Program-made: the position numbers and the translations under genes
Notes under the pieces: generated by a model
Told to the model about the DNA's origin: nothing
Database searches by the model: none
Seen by the model: the letters and a program-made list of their open reading frames with translations, nothing else
DNA from: Vibrio sp. HI00D65
Lineage (GTDB): Bacteria; Pseudomonadota; Gammaproteobacteria; Enterobacterales; Vibrionaceae
DNA: 64,000 nucleotides
Assembly (NCBI RefSeq): GCF_001635455.1
Contig: NZ_LWEH01000364.1
Span: forward strand, 1 to 64,000
Direction: 5' to 3'
In this document: in pieces, positions 9,007 through 17,295 of the stretch
Numbering within the stretch: the stretch's first letter is position 1
How the letters are laid out: each line of letters begins with the position of its first letter

Positions 9007-9032
9007 AATAAGCAAACTTAAGTTTGCTTATT
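9007..9032. repeat. Perfect 26-base palindrome between the second and third toxin-like genes
   Basis: AATAAGCAAACTT followed at once by its reverse complement, then TTAAG. As RNA it would form a 13-pair hairpin with a short closing loop and a weak U-rich tail. It may act as a leaky terminator or RNA-stabilising hairpin lowering expression of the third gene. A dimeric DNA-binding site is the alternative. Confidence 0.6.
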
Positions 9033-9054
9033 TTAAGTTTATATTGAGAAAAAA

Positions 9055-11460
9055 ATGTATAAAAAAACAATTTTAGCTTTAAGTATCATTTTAGCTTCCA
9101 ATAGTTCGAGTGCGACTCCTTTTACAGACTATTACAATCTCATTGAAGATGAGTTGTACCCATCCTCTTATAAGGATATAGAACAAACAACATCCTACAA
9201 GGATGGTGTTATTCAAGGAATGCTTATTAACTCTGATTTATTAATTGAAATTTTAAGATCTAACAAGAATGCTAGAAACATTATTATTATTGCTGACACA
9301 ATAAATATTGATTCTCCTGTTGTCTCGGACATATCAAATCAGTCAGTTTTAATCTTAGCTAGGAAGATAACTGGTGAACACTCAGTAAACTTATCAGCTT
9401 CTGAAGATTCAAGGGCTATGGTTAATGTTATATCAAATGAAATTGATACTAGAATTTCTATTAATACGTTAAATTCTTTTAACCAAGTACACCTAGAAAA
9501 TGGCCGTCACTACAGATATGTAAAACAAAAAAACCAATCCCCTACGGATTATAATGATGAAAACTTAAACATCAACAGCTATTTAACATCTTCTAACAAC
9601 AATCCTCAATTTATATTTGATCAAGCATTTGATATGAGTGTATCTATTTACGATCAAGTACCTAATTTGAGTTTAGATATGTTATCTTGGTACTCAGATA
9701 TTTTAGGTAAATCGCAATCTTTACTGGATAAAGATATTAACCTAGCAGGATTGTACAATTCTATTCAAGCTATAAAAATATTTTTAGAAATGAACAATAA
9801 TTCAAGTAATTATGTTCCAAAATTAAAAATGAATGTCTATTCTGATTCTTATCAGATAATCCTTGATTCAATGTCTTCATTTCAAGATGAATATAACCAG
9901 TTCGAAGATCATACATTAGATATCGAAACTAGAAAAGATGCAGCTCAACTAATGCTGGGTCATCTACAAAGTGCTTTAGAAGCGCAACAGGGAATAATAG
10001 ATAACCAAAACAAAAAAATCGACAGCTACCAGAAAGTCATAGAAGAACGAAGTGAAGAATTTAAAAAACAAGAGTCTATTGTTGAAGTTCTAGAAAAAGA
10101 CTTTCAAAAAGGCATACTTGAGTACCAAGCTAATTTTGTCATTGAAACCATGTTTAACTGTTTATCTATCCTAGCTGACCTAGGTCAAGCATTTATTGGA
10201 GCATTTACAGGTAATGTTGGTGGCGTTGCTGACTCTGCTGATCAAATAGCAAGTGATGTTAAAGAAACTGTTTTTGATGTTAAAAATTTAAAGAAGCTAG
10301 CTGAAAATATAGGTCATATCAAAAAATTAAGTGATAATATTACTGCTATTCTAAAAATGGTCAAAGAGCAGAAATTTGGGGCTGATCTTCGTGAGCAGAT
10401 GAATGATATCAATTTAGCCATTCCTGAACTAGAATCCTCTGCACTGAATTGGACACTCACTCAGCAAGATATTTCAGAAATGCTTGGAGCTGCCGAAGCG
10501 CTATCAATAAGAGGAGCTAAGGCTTATCGAGCATCGCTTGATCGATTAATGACCTGGGGCTCTGCTGTGACTGGTACTCAGTTAGCATTAATTCAAATGT
10601 CTGCTAGGGTTGTAGAGTTAGAGCTCGAAAAAACAGCTATTCTAGAAGATCTAGAACGTGTTGAAGCTTTAATTGAAAAAATAGAAGATGATGAGTCTAA
10701 CATATTAGAAGTTCAAAAGTACCTATTCAGGAGCTATAACTTTTTCAAAAGACCATTGTACACAACTCAATTAAATTATAACGCGGCCCTAAAATACAAT
10801 ACATTTAAAAATAGCTCCGTTGTTCCTAAGTTGAATTCAACATACGATGAATATAATAAAAACTTGGTAACAATGAACCAAGATCTAATAGATCATCTAA
10901 GTAGCCTTAACTCTTATCCTCAAAATTATGAGTATACATTCCAATTAGAAAACGAAGATGTTGTCAAAAGCTTAAAAGAAAGTGGTGAGTTTACCATTAG
11001 TATTAATAACAATAAATATGTTAGCTTTCAAAAAAATCCATTTGAATATAATATTTCCAGTTTTGCTGGTGGCACATTGAAGGATAGAGATAGAATCAGA
11101 GTTAACAAAATTGGTATTCAACTAGTAGGTAATGACTTGCCCGATGGCTATTATAAGTTCCAGGTGAGCCATACTGGCCAATTCCAAGATACATACTTAG
11201 GGACTAGCTACACCTTCAACACTAGCCCGCAGTATAAGTTTTATTCCTATAACAGTGTGGGATCACACAACACTATAGTAGAAGATGGCGCCATTGATGA
11301 ATACTTCGGTCCTTATTATTTTAAACCGACATTGTTATCTAATTGGACATTCAAGCTAAAAGATTTTGAAAGTCATGATCTAAGTAAGCTTCAAGACGTG
11401 AAGATCTCTCTGAGCTTAAACTCAATATCTACACCTTGGAGGAGCTCAAACTTATTCTGA
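9055..11460 (+). CDS. Large secreted protein with pore-forming-toxin-like helices, third gene of the locus
   Basis: An 801-residue protein with a Sec signal peptide (MYKKTILALSIILASNSSSA). Residues 70-150 look beta-rich (RNIIIIADTINIDSPVV, SVLILARKI). Residues 280-360 form long charged helices ending in a hydrophobic stretch at about 361-386 (SILADLGQAFIGAFTG), followed by more helices to about 560 (VVELELEKTAILEDLERVE). From about 610 to the end the sequence is rich in aromatic and beta-type residues and could be a beta-sandwich used for binding. No family is recognised. The helix-hydrophobic-helix plan matches alpha-pore-forming toxins, but the size is about double. It is AT-rich like its neighbours. 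A role as third toxin component or receptor-binding part is inference. Confidence 0.6.
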   Translation: MYKKTILALSIILASNSSSATPFTDYYNLIEDELYPSSYKDIEQTTSYKDGVIQGMLINSDLLIEILRSNKNARNIIIIADTINIDSPVVSDISNQSVLILARKITGEHSVNLSASEDSRAMVNVISNEIDTRISINTLNSFNQVHLENGRHYRYVKQKNQSPTDYNDENLNINSYLTSSNNNPQFIFDQAFDMSVSIYDQVPNLSLDMLSWYSDILGKSQSLLDKDINLAGLYNSIQAIKIFLEMNNNSSNYVPKLKMNVYSDSYQIILDSMSSFQDEYNQFEDHTLDIETRKDAAQLMLGHLQSALEAQQGIIDNQNKKIDSYQKVIEERSEEFKKQESIVEVLEKDFQKGILEYQANFVIETMFNCLSILADLGQAFIGAFTGNVGGVADSADQIASDVKETVFDVKNLKKLAENIGHIKKLSDNITAILKMVKEQKFGADLREQMNDINLAIPELESSALNWTLTQQDISEMLGAAEALSIRGAKAYRASLDRLMTWGSAVTGTQLALIQMSARVVELELEKTAILEDLERVEALIEKIEDDESNILEVQKYLFRSYNFFKRPLYTTQLNYNAALKYNTFKNSSVVPKLNSTYDEYNKNLVTMNQDLIDHLSSLNSYPQNYEYTFQLENEDVVKSLKESGEFTISINNNKYVSFQKNPFEYNISSFAGGTLKDRDRIRVNKIGIQLVGNDLPDGYYKFQVSHTGQFQDTYLGTSYTFNTSPQYKFYSYNSVGSHNTIVEDGAIDEYFGPYYFKPTLLSNWTFKLKDFESHDLSKLQDVKISLSLNSISTPWRSSNLF

Positions 11461-11492
11461 TTTAGAAAATTTTTATTAAACTCCCAACATAC

Positions 11493-11536
11493 CAAGCTAG
11501 CTACTGTAGATTATTGAAAATCAGGTAGTTAGCTTG
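11493..11536 (+). terminator. Hairpin after the third toxin-like gene
   Basis: CAAGCTAGCTAC (11493-11504) pairs with GTAGTTAGCTTG (11525-11536) with one G-U pair and a 20-base loop. No T-tract follows, so termination efficiency is doubtful. It is the only terminator-like structure after the gene. Confidence 0.4.
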
Positions 11537-11720
11537 TATGAAATGGGAAGGTTTCAGTGATTTAAACCGTTGACAACCCTCTCACATAACTCCATTAAGC
11601 ACACCTAATCAAGTTCCAGCCCTAAGATACATTTGGAAAATTGCATAAAACAACATTCTAATTTCTTCTTATTGCTCTTATATTCAATCTTCTAATTGAC
11701 CGCTTAACGAGCCGAAAACT

Positions 11721-11975
11721 ACGTTGTCATGACATTAACTGGTGCAAAGAAAATCAAATCGGTGCGAAATAAGAAGCACAAGGGAGAAAAGATGAAGACA
11801 AACACATCTCACCAGCAAGTAATCAACGCCAAAGCTTGTCAGCAGCTTCAGTTGATACTAGCCCGAAAATAGAAACGGAACGTATTGTCACACAAGAGGT
11901 CAGCGATTGGCTGGTAGCATCGACGCGAGTTTTTATAACTTGGTGCAGAAAATAGTTCTGAGGCTTAAAAACTTA
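11721..11975 (+). pseudogene. Decayed, internally deleted copy of the lldD-dld junction
   Basis: Bases 11721-11757 match the 3' part of lldD (35131-35167; ATGACATTAACTGG is shared). From 11762 on the sequence matches the start of the dld gene (from 35591, including AATAAGAAGCACAAGG and the ribosome binding site). The lldD tail, the intergenic hairpin and the MITE-like element present in the intact locus are missing. The dld-like frame opens MKTNTSHQQVINAK from 11792 and stops after about 26 codons; clear similarity continues to about 11975, then is lost. A 24-codon minus-strand frame between 11973 and 12047 is not recognised. This is a scar of recombination or duplication at the edge of the toxin-like region. 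Confidence 0.85.
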
Positions 11976-12054
11976 GCTGTCGTCGTACGACTCAATAACG
12001 GCAGTGTCGACTACGAATGCTTCAGGGCGTAACACCTTGGTGATCATCTTAAAA

Positions 12055-13068
12055 TTAACGATACAAAGACTTGGTCGACTCTCTTACGATTAAATCTATC
12101 GGTGGTAGTCGTGCTTCATGCCTCTTACCTGAAAGTAAGTTCAAAATCGACTGGGCACACACCTTTCCAATCTCTTCAATTGGCTGTCTTAAGGTAGTTA
12201 GTGCTGGCGTGAAATACCTCGACGTTGGCAAGTCATCTAAGCCAATTACCGACACATCTTCTGGCACTTTGTAGCCATGATCATGGAGCGCCTTAATCGC
12301 GCCGTAAGCGGTTTGATCATTGGCAGCAAACAGGGCAGAGAAGTGAATCTTCGATTCGATTAATTCCACGGTTTTCTCATAGCCAGTTTCACTACTGAAA
12401 TCCCCTTGCTTAACAAGCTTTGACATCACCTTGATGCCCGCCTCTTGGAGGGCTTTTTTATAGCCTTCGAAGCGGTTACCTGCGTCAGGTTGGCTCGAAA
12501 GCCCCTTAATATGAGCGATATTAACATGCCCTTGTTGCAATAAGTGAAGCGTCGCCATGTAACCACCCAACACATTATCAATGTTAATTGAGCGAACATT
12601 ATCTGCAACCATGTCATAGCCCACCGCAACAACCGGAGTGTCTGGCGCGTACTTGGCAATATCCTCTTTGGTAATGCTACCTGTCACGATAATCATGCCG
12701 TCAACATTACTCTTAGCTAGATACTCCAAAGCTTGTATTTCAAGTTTTTTTTGCCAGTGCCCGGTAGCTATCACCAACGAATAGCCCTGAGCTATCAGGG
12801 TTTTCTCCATGTCGTTGAGGATTCGACTGGTATAAGGGCTATCAGGATGCTGCACCAATACGCCTATCGTGAGTGAACGGCGATTGATGTTCTCCTGCAT
12901 TTGAAAATTCGGCTTGTAGCCAGTGTCTTTGATCGCCTGCTCGATATTCTGGCTTTTATCATCCGACACATAGGTTGTTCGATTAAGAAAACGAGAAACC
13001 GTGCTTGGCGAAACGCCGGCTAACCTCGCTACATCGTATACGGTGGTTTTTTTAGTTTTAGTGCGCAT
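12055..13068 (-). CDS. LacI/GalR-type transcriptional regulator (beside the GH116 gene)
   Basis: A 337-residue regulator. The N-terminal helix-turn-helix TVYDVARLAGVSPSTVSRFLN (split here only by description, residues 9-29) is typical of LacI. Then comes a periplasmic-binding-protein-like sugar domain (LTIGVLVQHPDSPY at about 66, GLDDLPTSRYFTPALTTLRQ near 285). It lies 95 bases downstream of the GH116 gene on the same strand, with a hairpin between. It probably senses a sugar released by the local glycosidases and controls the GH116/epimerase divergon. Its operator was not identified. Confidence 0.9.
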   Translation of the reverse strand: MRTKTKKTTVYDVARLAGVSPSTVSRFLNRTTYVSDDKSQNIEQAIKDTGYKPNFQMQENINRRSLTIGVLVQHPDSPYTSRILNDMEKTLIAQGYSLVIATGHWQKKLEIQALEYLAKSNVDGMIIVTGSITKEDIAKYAPDTPVVAVGYDMVADNVRSINIDNVLGGYMATLHLLQQGHVNIAHIKGLSSQPDAGNRFEGYKKALQEAGIKVMSKLVKQGDFSSETGYEKTVELIESKIHFSALFAANDQTAYGAIKALHDHGYKVPEDVSVIGLDDLPTSRYFTPALTTLRQPIEEIGKVCAQSILNLLSGKRHEARLPPIDLIVRESTKSLYR

Positions 13069-13095
13069 CTCGATACCCTAACCCAGCGACATTGA

Positions 13096-13115
13096 GGGGA
13101 GCCCTAAAGCTCCCC
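13096..13115 (-). terminator. GC-rich hairpin between the GH116 and lacI-type genes
   Basis: GGGGAGC, a 6-base loop, then GCTCCCC. No T-tract follows on the minus strand, so it may be an attenuator or mRNA-stabilising stem instead of a full terminator. Confidence 0.45.
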
Positions 13116-13162
13116 ATCAGGTTCAACTCAACATTGCTTAAGTTGAAGCTAATACTGTTTAA

Positions 13163-16100
13163 TTAATATAAGTAGGCAAAAATCATCCCCGGTCGGAAGT
13201 AGCGACCAGCGGTATATTTCAAACTAGTGCTCAGAAGCCACTTATGAAGAACCGTAGCTTGCTCCGCTGAAATTTCGCCTTGCATAATATTAACAAAATC
13301 ATCACTAACTTTCGTCAAGCTAGGATTAACCCGACCGTCAGACAGCACACAGTTTTGCAATTTAAGTGCATTAATCCACTTTTTGGTATCACCTTGTGAC
13401 AATTTAAAACACTTTGAAAGATCTTTTTCATCAAATGAGGCTGAACAATTGAACCCTTCTGGTGCGGCAAATGGAATTTTGGAATAGTCATACAGCGCGG
13501 TATACACGGTATCCATCAATGTTTCCGCTTGCTGAGACCTGCCCGCTAGGCTCAACGCAGTTGCGACACTAAATTGCACGCCAATCCATACGTCTTGCGC
13601 CTGAAAAGCCTCGTGTGGCGAACCATCCGCGAGCGTCATGTTCGCTACCCCAAGTTTAGGGCTGTTAATCTCGAAGTTATGTTTATAAACATAGTTCAAT
13701 GCACGCTGAATGCGCTGTTGCGGGAAAATACCCTCTAGGCCAATCAGTTTGAGATAGCTATCGGCAAGCAGCGCATCACCAAAGCTATTGTCTGAATCAG
13801 GCACCAACTCTAGATATTCTTGCGTGAAAGCTTGAGGTGCGGTTTCACTCAACAAACGTTTCTTGGAGACACGTTGAGCTACCTTACCGATGTTTATTGA
13901 AGTATCGGTATGGTTTAGATAGTCGTTAAGCATATTCTTATCAGCAACCGCATCACCCGTTAAAACCAACCCCAGAGTTTCCAAAGCTTGGTAGCCTTCA
14001 CAGGTAAGGTGCTTAGCTTGGACTGGCGTCACGAAGAAGTGGTAATAACCCTCTTTCTCATCCCACAAGCTCTGCTCAACTGTTGCTAATGCCTTTTTCG
14101 AACGTGTTAGGTAACCCGCGCCTAGATCGTGTTCGCCCATCAATTTTGCAAGCTCACTTGCAGCTTGAAGGCCTGCAACCCAGAGGCTCGCACAGTAAAT
14201 AGAGATACCGTGAGACGCAAGGTTATCAAAGGTGTCGTCAGTACCGCGGGTTAGCGGTAAATCGTCACCTTCAGCAATCAAGTTCGACAAGAAATCAATA
14301 CTCTCTGTTACGGCTTGCCAACACTCTTTAACCACTGAAATATCTTGTGTTTTTTGGTAGTGACGGTACACCATCAGAATGTATTTAGGTGCTAAGTCCT
14401 TCCACTCCTTAACATTATGCCAACTATACGCGTCAGGCTGAATGTCGAACGGGCTACCCAAATCGTGGATGACTGCACCTCGAATCGCGCGCACACCTTG
14501 GTACTTTTCATCAATCAATTCAGCATTCGGTGTCGCTTCATATTCCCAGTAGCGGCGCTGAGTAAAATCTTCAGCTAAAATAGCTTTTGAGAACTCTTTC
14601 ATCACGCAGCCATCAAGTTCAGGTAGCAAGTAAAGCAGTGAAAACGAGCCGTAGAAATACACATCCAGTGAATTAAAGAATGGGTAATCAACACACTCTT
14701 TCACCAGGAACTTATCTTCTTTATCCCATACTGTTGATTCAGAAAGGAATGATAGTGAGTTCATCGCCATCGTCGCATAGCGCAATGCTGATTCAGGTTG
14801 TGATATCTTGCTTTGAGCTTGCTCTAGGAAAGCGGTCTGTTGCTCAACGATATTCTGCTCAATGATTTCAAGCTTTGGCAAGACATCTTCTAACATCGGT
14901 AAGGCTGGTTTCGCTTGAGGATAGAATTGCGTGTAAGCCTTGTCCGAGTTCCAGCCATTGAGCATCACTTTGCTATGTGCCATCACTTGAGCAAAACGCA
15001 GGTCAACAGACTCACCAGGCTCCAATTCAACCTTTACCACAACCAATGCGCTCAATGCTTCACGCCCTGAGTAAATCCCCGTTTGGAACTCAGCGTTGGT
15101 GCGGCCAGTTTTCAATGCGAACTCGGTTTGCTGGGTCACTTTCGAAGTATAAAGCGTTGGCTTAACAGACACCGACAACTTGCCAGACTCCATCAAACGG
15201 TTTTCGGCTTGGACACCAAACACCACCTCACCCTCAATGTCACTTTGATAAGGGGACTGGCTAGTGAGCTGAACACCAGTAAAACCATGGCTTTCACCAT
15301 TTACGTTCACCGCTTGATGCTGCTGATCTATCGGGTTTTGAGATAGGGTACACGCCGAATCTTGAATCCCATCACGACCTTTTCGGTAGGTTGAACCAAT
15401 CAAGTTTTGTAGAGATTGAGCAAGAGTAATCACGCGTGTTTGCTGTGATTCATTAGTAATCTGGAAGTGGTTCCAGTGCATCGGCAAGGAACAGAGGCGC
15501 TTATCCTCTTTAACGATCGGCGAGACTACCTTTCGCTTTATATTAATACCATCAAAACTATTATATTTATATTCAGCTAATGGATACAAAGCCTTATATT
15601 CTATATCGCTACCATTAACACTTTCTATATCACTATTATTTCCCACAGTTAGTGATAGCTGTCTCGTTGTATCATTTATTAATAAACCATTAAAGAAATC
15701 TAAGGCTACATATAATTGACAATCAATCGACGATGAATCGGATTCAATTAATAATTTAGTCTTATTAGAAAACTCGACATTCCACTTGATAAATTTATCT
15801 GTATTTTCTTTGTAGAAGTTACCATTTTCTAATGCGGCACGAATGAGGTTAATCGCATTCGAAATATTTTCTTTATCTATCTTCTTTCCATCGAATAGCG
15901 CTGGATAAAAGTTCAGATGAACGCTAAGCTCTTGCTCATTAAGAACCTGAAGCGTTTCAATGGTCGGCACATCCATCACTGACGCATAAAAATCATTAAA
16001 ATTAATAACTTGCTCTGAACAATCGACAAATACTCCTGGAATAAAACTGAAGTTTGGCGTGTTGCCATTTGGCGTCAGTGTAAAGGTATTACCGATACCA

Positions 16101-16237
16101 CCGATCGCCATACCTGTATTTTCTGGTGTCGTAGAAATTGGCGTGTACCAAGGTTGAATAAATTCAACTGCATCGCCCTTTTTACATAAGTGTTCTGAAT
16201 TTCCTGAATAGCTTGAATATGGAATTTTATTATTCAT
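13163..16237 (-). CDS. GH116-family beta-glycosidase (GBA2/DUF608 type), cytoplasmic
   Basis: A 1024-residue enzyme without signal peptide. The N-terminal part has the GMAIGGIGNTFTLTPNGNTP segment typical of the GBA2-type N-terminal beta-domain. The C-terminal (alpha/alpha) barrel has RGTDDTFDNL and ISIYCASLWVAGL, which match the conserved catalytic-domain blocks of GH116, where the Asp of such a block is the acid/base. Known members hydrolyse beta-glucosides, beta-xylosides or glucosylceramide; the substrate here is probably a beta-gluco-oligosaccharide. Start 16237 is chosen because the longer reading would overlap the divergent epimerase gene; the ribosome binding site is weak. The first 300 codons are more AT-rich than the rest. 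Confidence 0.75.
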   Translation of the reverse strand: MNNKIPYSSYSGNSEHLCKKGDAVEFIQPWYTPISTTPENTGMAIGGIGNTFTLTPNGNTPNFSFIPGVFVDCSEQVINFNDFYASVMDVPTIETLQVLNEQELSVHLNFYPALFDGKKIDKENISNAINLIRAALENGNFYKENTDKFIKWNVEFSNKTKLLIESDSSSIDCQLYVALDFFNGLLINDTTRQLSLTVGNNSDIESVNGSDIEYKALYPLAEYKYNSFDGINIKRKVVSPIVKEDKRLCSLPMHWNHFQITNESQQTRVITLAQSLQNLIGSTYRKGRDGIQDSACTLSQNPIDQQHQAVNVNGESHGFTGVQLTSQSPYQSDIEGEVVFGVQAENRLMESGKLSVSVKPTLYTSKVTQQTEFALKTGRTNAEFQTGIYSGREALSALVVVKVELEPGESVDLRFAQVMAHSKVMLNGWNSDKAYTQFYPQAKPALPMLEDVLPKLEIIEQNIVEQQTAFLEQAQSKISQPESALRYATMAMNSLSFLSESTVWDKEDKFLVKECVDYPFFNSLDVYFYGSFSLLYLLPELDGCVMKEFSKAILAEDFTQRRYWEYEATPNAELIDEKYQGVRAIRGAVIHDLGSPFDIQPDAYSWHNVKEWKDLAPKYILMVYRHYQKTQDISVVKECWQAVTESIDFLSNLIAEGDDLPLTRGTDDTFDNLASHGISIYCASLWVAGLQAASELAKLMGEHDLGAGYLTRSKKALATVEQSLWDEKEGYYHFFVTPVQAKHLTCEGYQALETLGLVLTGDAVADKNMLNDYLNHTDTSINIGKVAQRVSKKRLLSETAPQAFTQEYLELVPDSDNSFGDALLADSYLKLIGLEGIFPQQRIQRALNYVYKHNFEINSPKLGVANMTLADGSPHEAFQAQDVWIGVQFSVATALSLAGRSQQAETLMDTVYTALYDYSKIPFAAPEGFNCSASFDEKDLSKCFKLSQGDTKKWINALKLQNCVLSDGRVNPSLTKVSDDFVNIMQGEISAEQATVLHKWLLSTSLKYTAGRYFRPGMIFAYLY

Positions 16238-16301
16238 GTTAAAACCGCCATTGAATATTTTTTTCTTCTTGTTAATATCTTTCAAAAATGGAGACATCAA
16301 C

Positions 16302-17249
16302 ATGTTTAAAATTATAAATGAAAAATTTGGAAATATTGACTCTGTCACATTAATAAATCAGCAGCATGGTATAGAACTTCAACTAATCAATGGGTTTGGT
16401 GCTGTTATAAATAAATACATTGTAAATAACAGTCCATTCTCTTTTATTTGTGGCTATCAGAATTATGATGAACTGATCAACCAACATCCGTTCTTTTCCC
16501 GCAGTGCTAAATTATTTCCTTTTCCAAACCGTTTAAACTTAGGTCGTTACAGTTTCAACAATCGAAACCATCAACTCCCAGCTAACTTTCCTTGGTCTGA
16601 TCACGCCGTACATGGCCTTCTCTACAACCAACCTTTTTCAATCACAAACAGCGTTGTCAACGAAGAGTCAGCCAGTGTGACGCTTCAGTATCAAACGTCG
16701 TCTTTACATCCAGGCTTTCCGTTTGCTTTTAACCTTGAGACCACATTCACTATAAACACAACGGGCAAGCTCTCTTGCTCGACAACCGTCTCTAATTGTG
16801 GTGATTATGCCTTCCCATTCGGTGATGCTTGGCACCCTTACTTCTCGCTGGGCAATGACCTAAAACAGTGTGAACTGACCATGTCACCTTGCGCTGAGAT
16901 CGTACATGAGAACGACTTACCCAATGGTGAAAAGCGTGCTTTTGATCGTTCCTCTCTAAGTAACGACCTAATTAATCAGAGCCTAAATCACTGCTTTGAA
17001 TTTGAAGCAACTGCGACTAACCAACTGACTTTGACACGCTCAGATTCATCTGCTGAGATTCACTATCAACAAGACGCGAGCTACCCATTTGTTCAGATCT
17101 ACACTCCAACGAGTGAACAAAGTATTGCGATTGAGCCCATGACTTGCCCTGCCAATGCATTCAATAACCAGATGGGATTATTGACGCTTAGCCCGAACCA
17201 GTCTCAAACCTTCACTTGGCAATGCCAAGCCACCTATCAACCCAAATAA
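16302..17249 (+). CDS. Aldose 1-epimerase (galactose mutarotase-like)
   Basis: A 315-residue protein of the mutarotase superfamily: FPFPNRL near residue 70, DHAVHGLLYNQPF near 100 (likely substrate-binding His), GDAWHPYFSL near 180 (second His), and YTPTSEQSIAIEPMTCPANAFN near 270 with the catalytic-type Glu. It interconverts the alpha and beta anomers of free sugars, which fits with sugar release by the neighbouring phosphorylase and glycosidases. Start 16302 has a GGAG ribosome binding site 8 bases upstream. Divergent from the GH116 gene across 64 bases, so the two probably share a control region. Confidence 0.85.
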   Translation: MFKIINEKFGNIDSVTLINQQHGIELQLINGFGAVINKYIVNNSPFSFICGYQNYDELINQHPFFSRSAKLFPFPNRLNLGRYSFNNRNHQLPANFPWSDHAVHGLLYNQPFSITNSVVNEESASVTLQYQTSSLHPGFPFAFNLETTFTINTTGKLSCSTTVSNCGDYAFPFGDAWHPYFSLGNDLKQCELTMSPCAEIVHENDLPNGEKRAFDRSSLSNDLINQSLNHCFEFEATATNQLTLTRSDSSAEIHYQQDASYPFVQIYTPTSEQSIAIEPMTCPANAFNNQMGLLTLSPNQSQTFTWQCQATYQPK

Positions 17250-17267
17250 CCAAACGAAAGAGTAATA

Positions 17268-17288
17268 AAGGGCGCATAAAGCGCCCTT
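17268..17288. terminator. Bidirectional terminator between epimerase and GH94 genes
   Basis: AAGGGCGC, loop ATAAA, then GCGCCCTT. It sits between two convergent genes with only 46 bases between their stop codons, and AAAGAG/CTCTTT lengthens the stem. It can serve both. Confidence 0.85.
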
Positions 17289-17295
17289 CTCTTTG

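Noticed and set aside
11973..12047. 24-codon minus-strand frame (MITKVLRPEAFVVDTAVIES)
   Set aside because: Composition looks protein-like, but no ribosome binding site and no recognised family; perhaps the tail of a lost gene.
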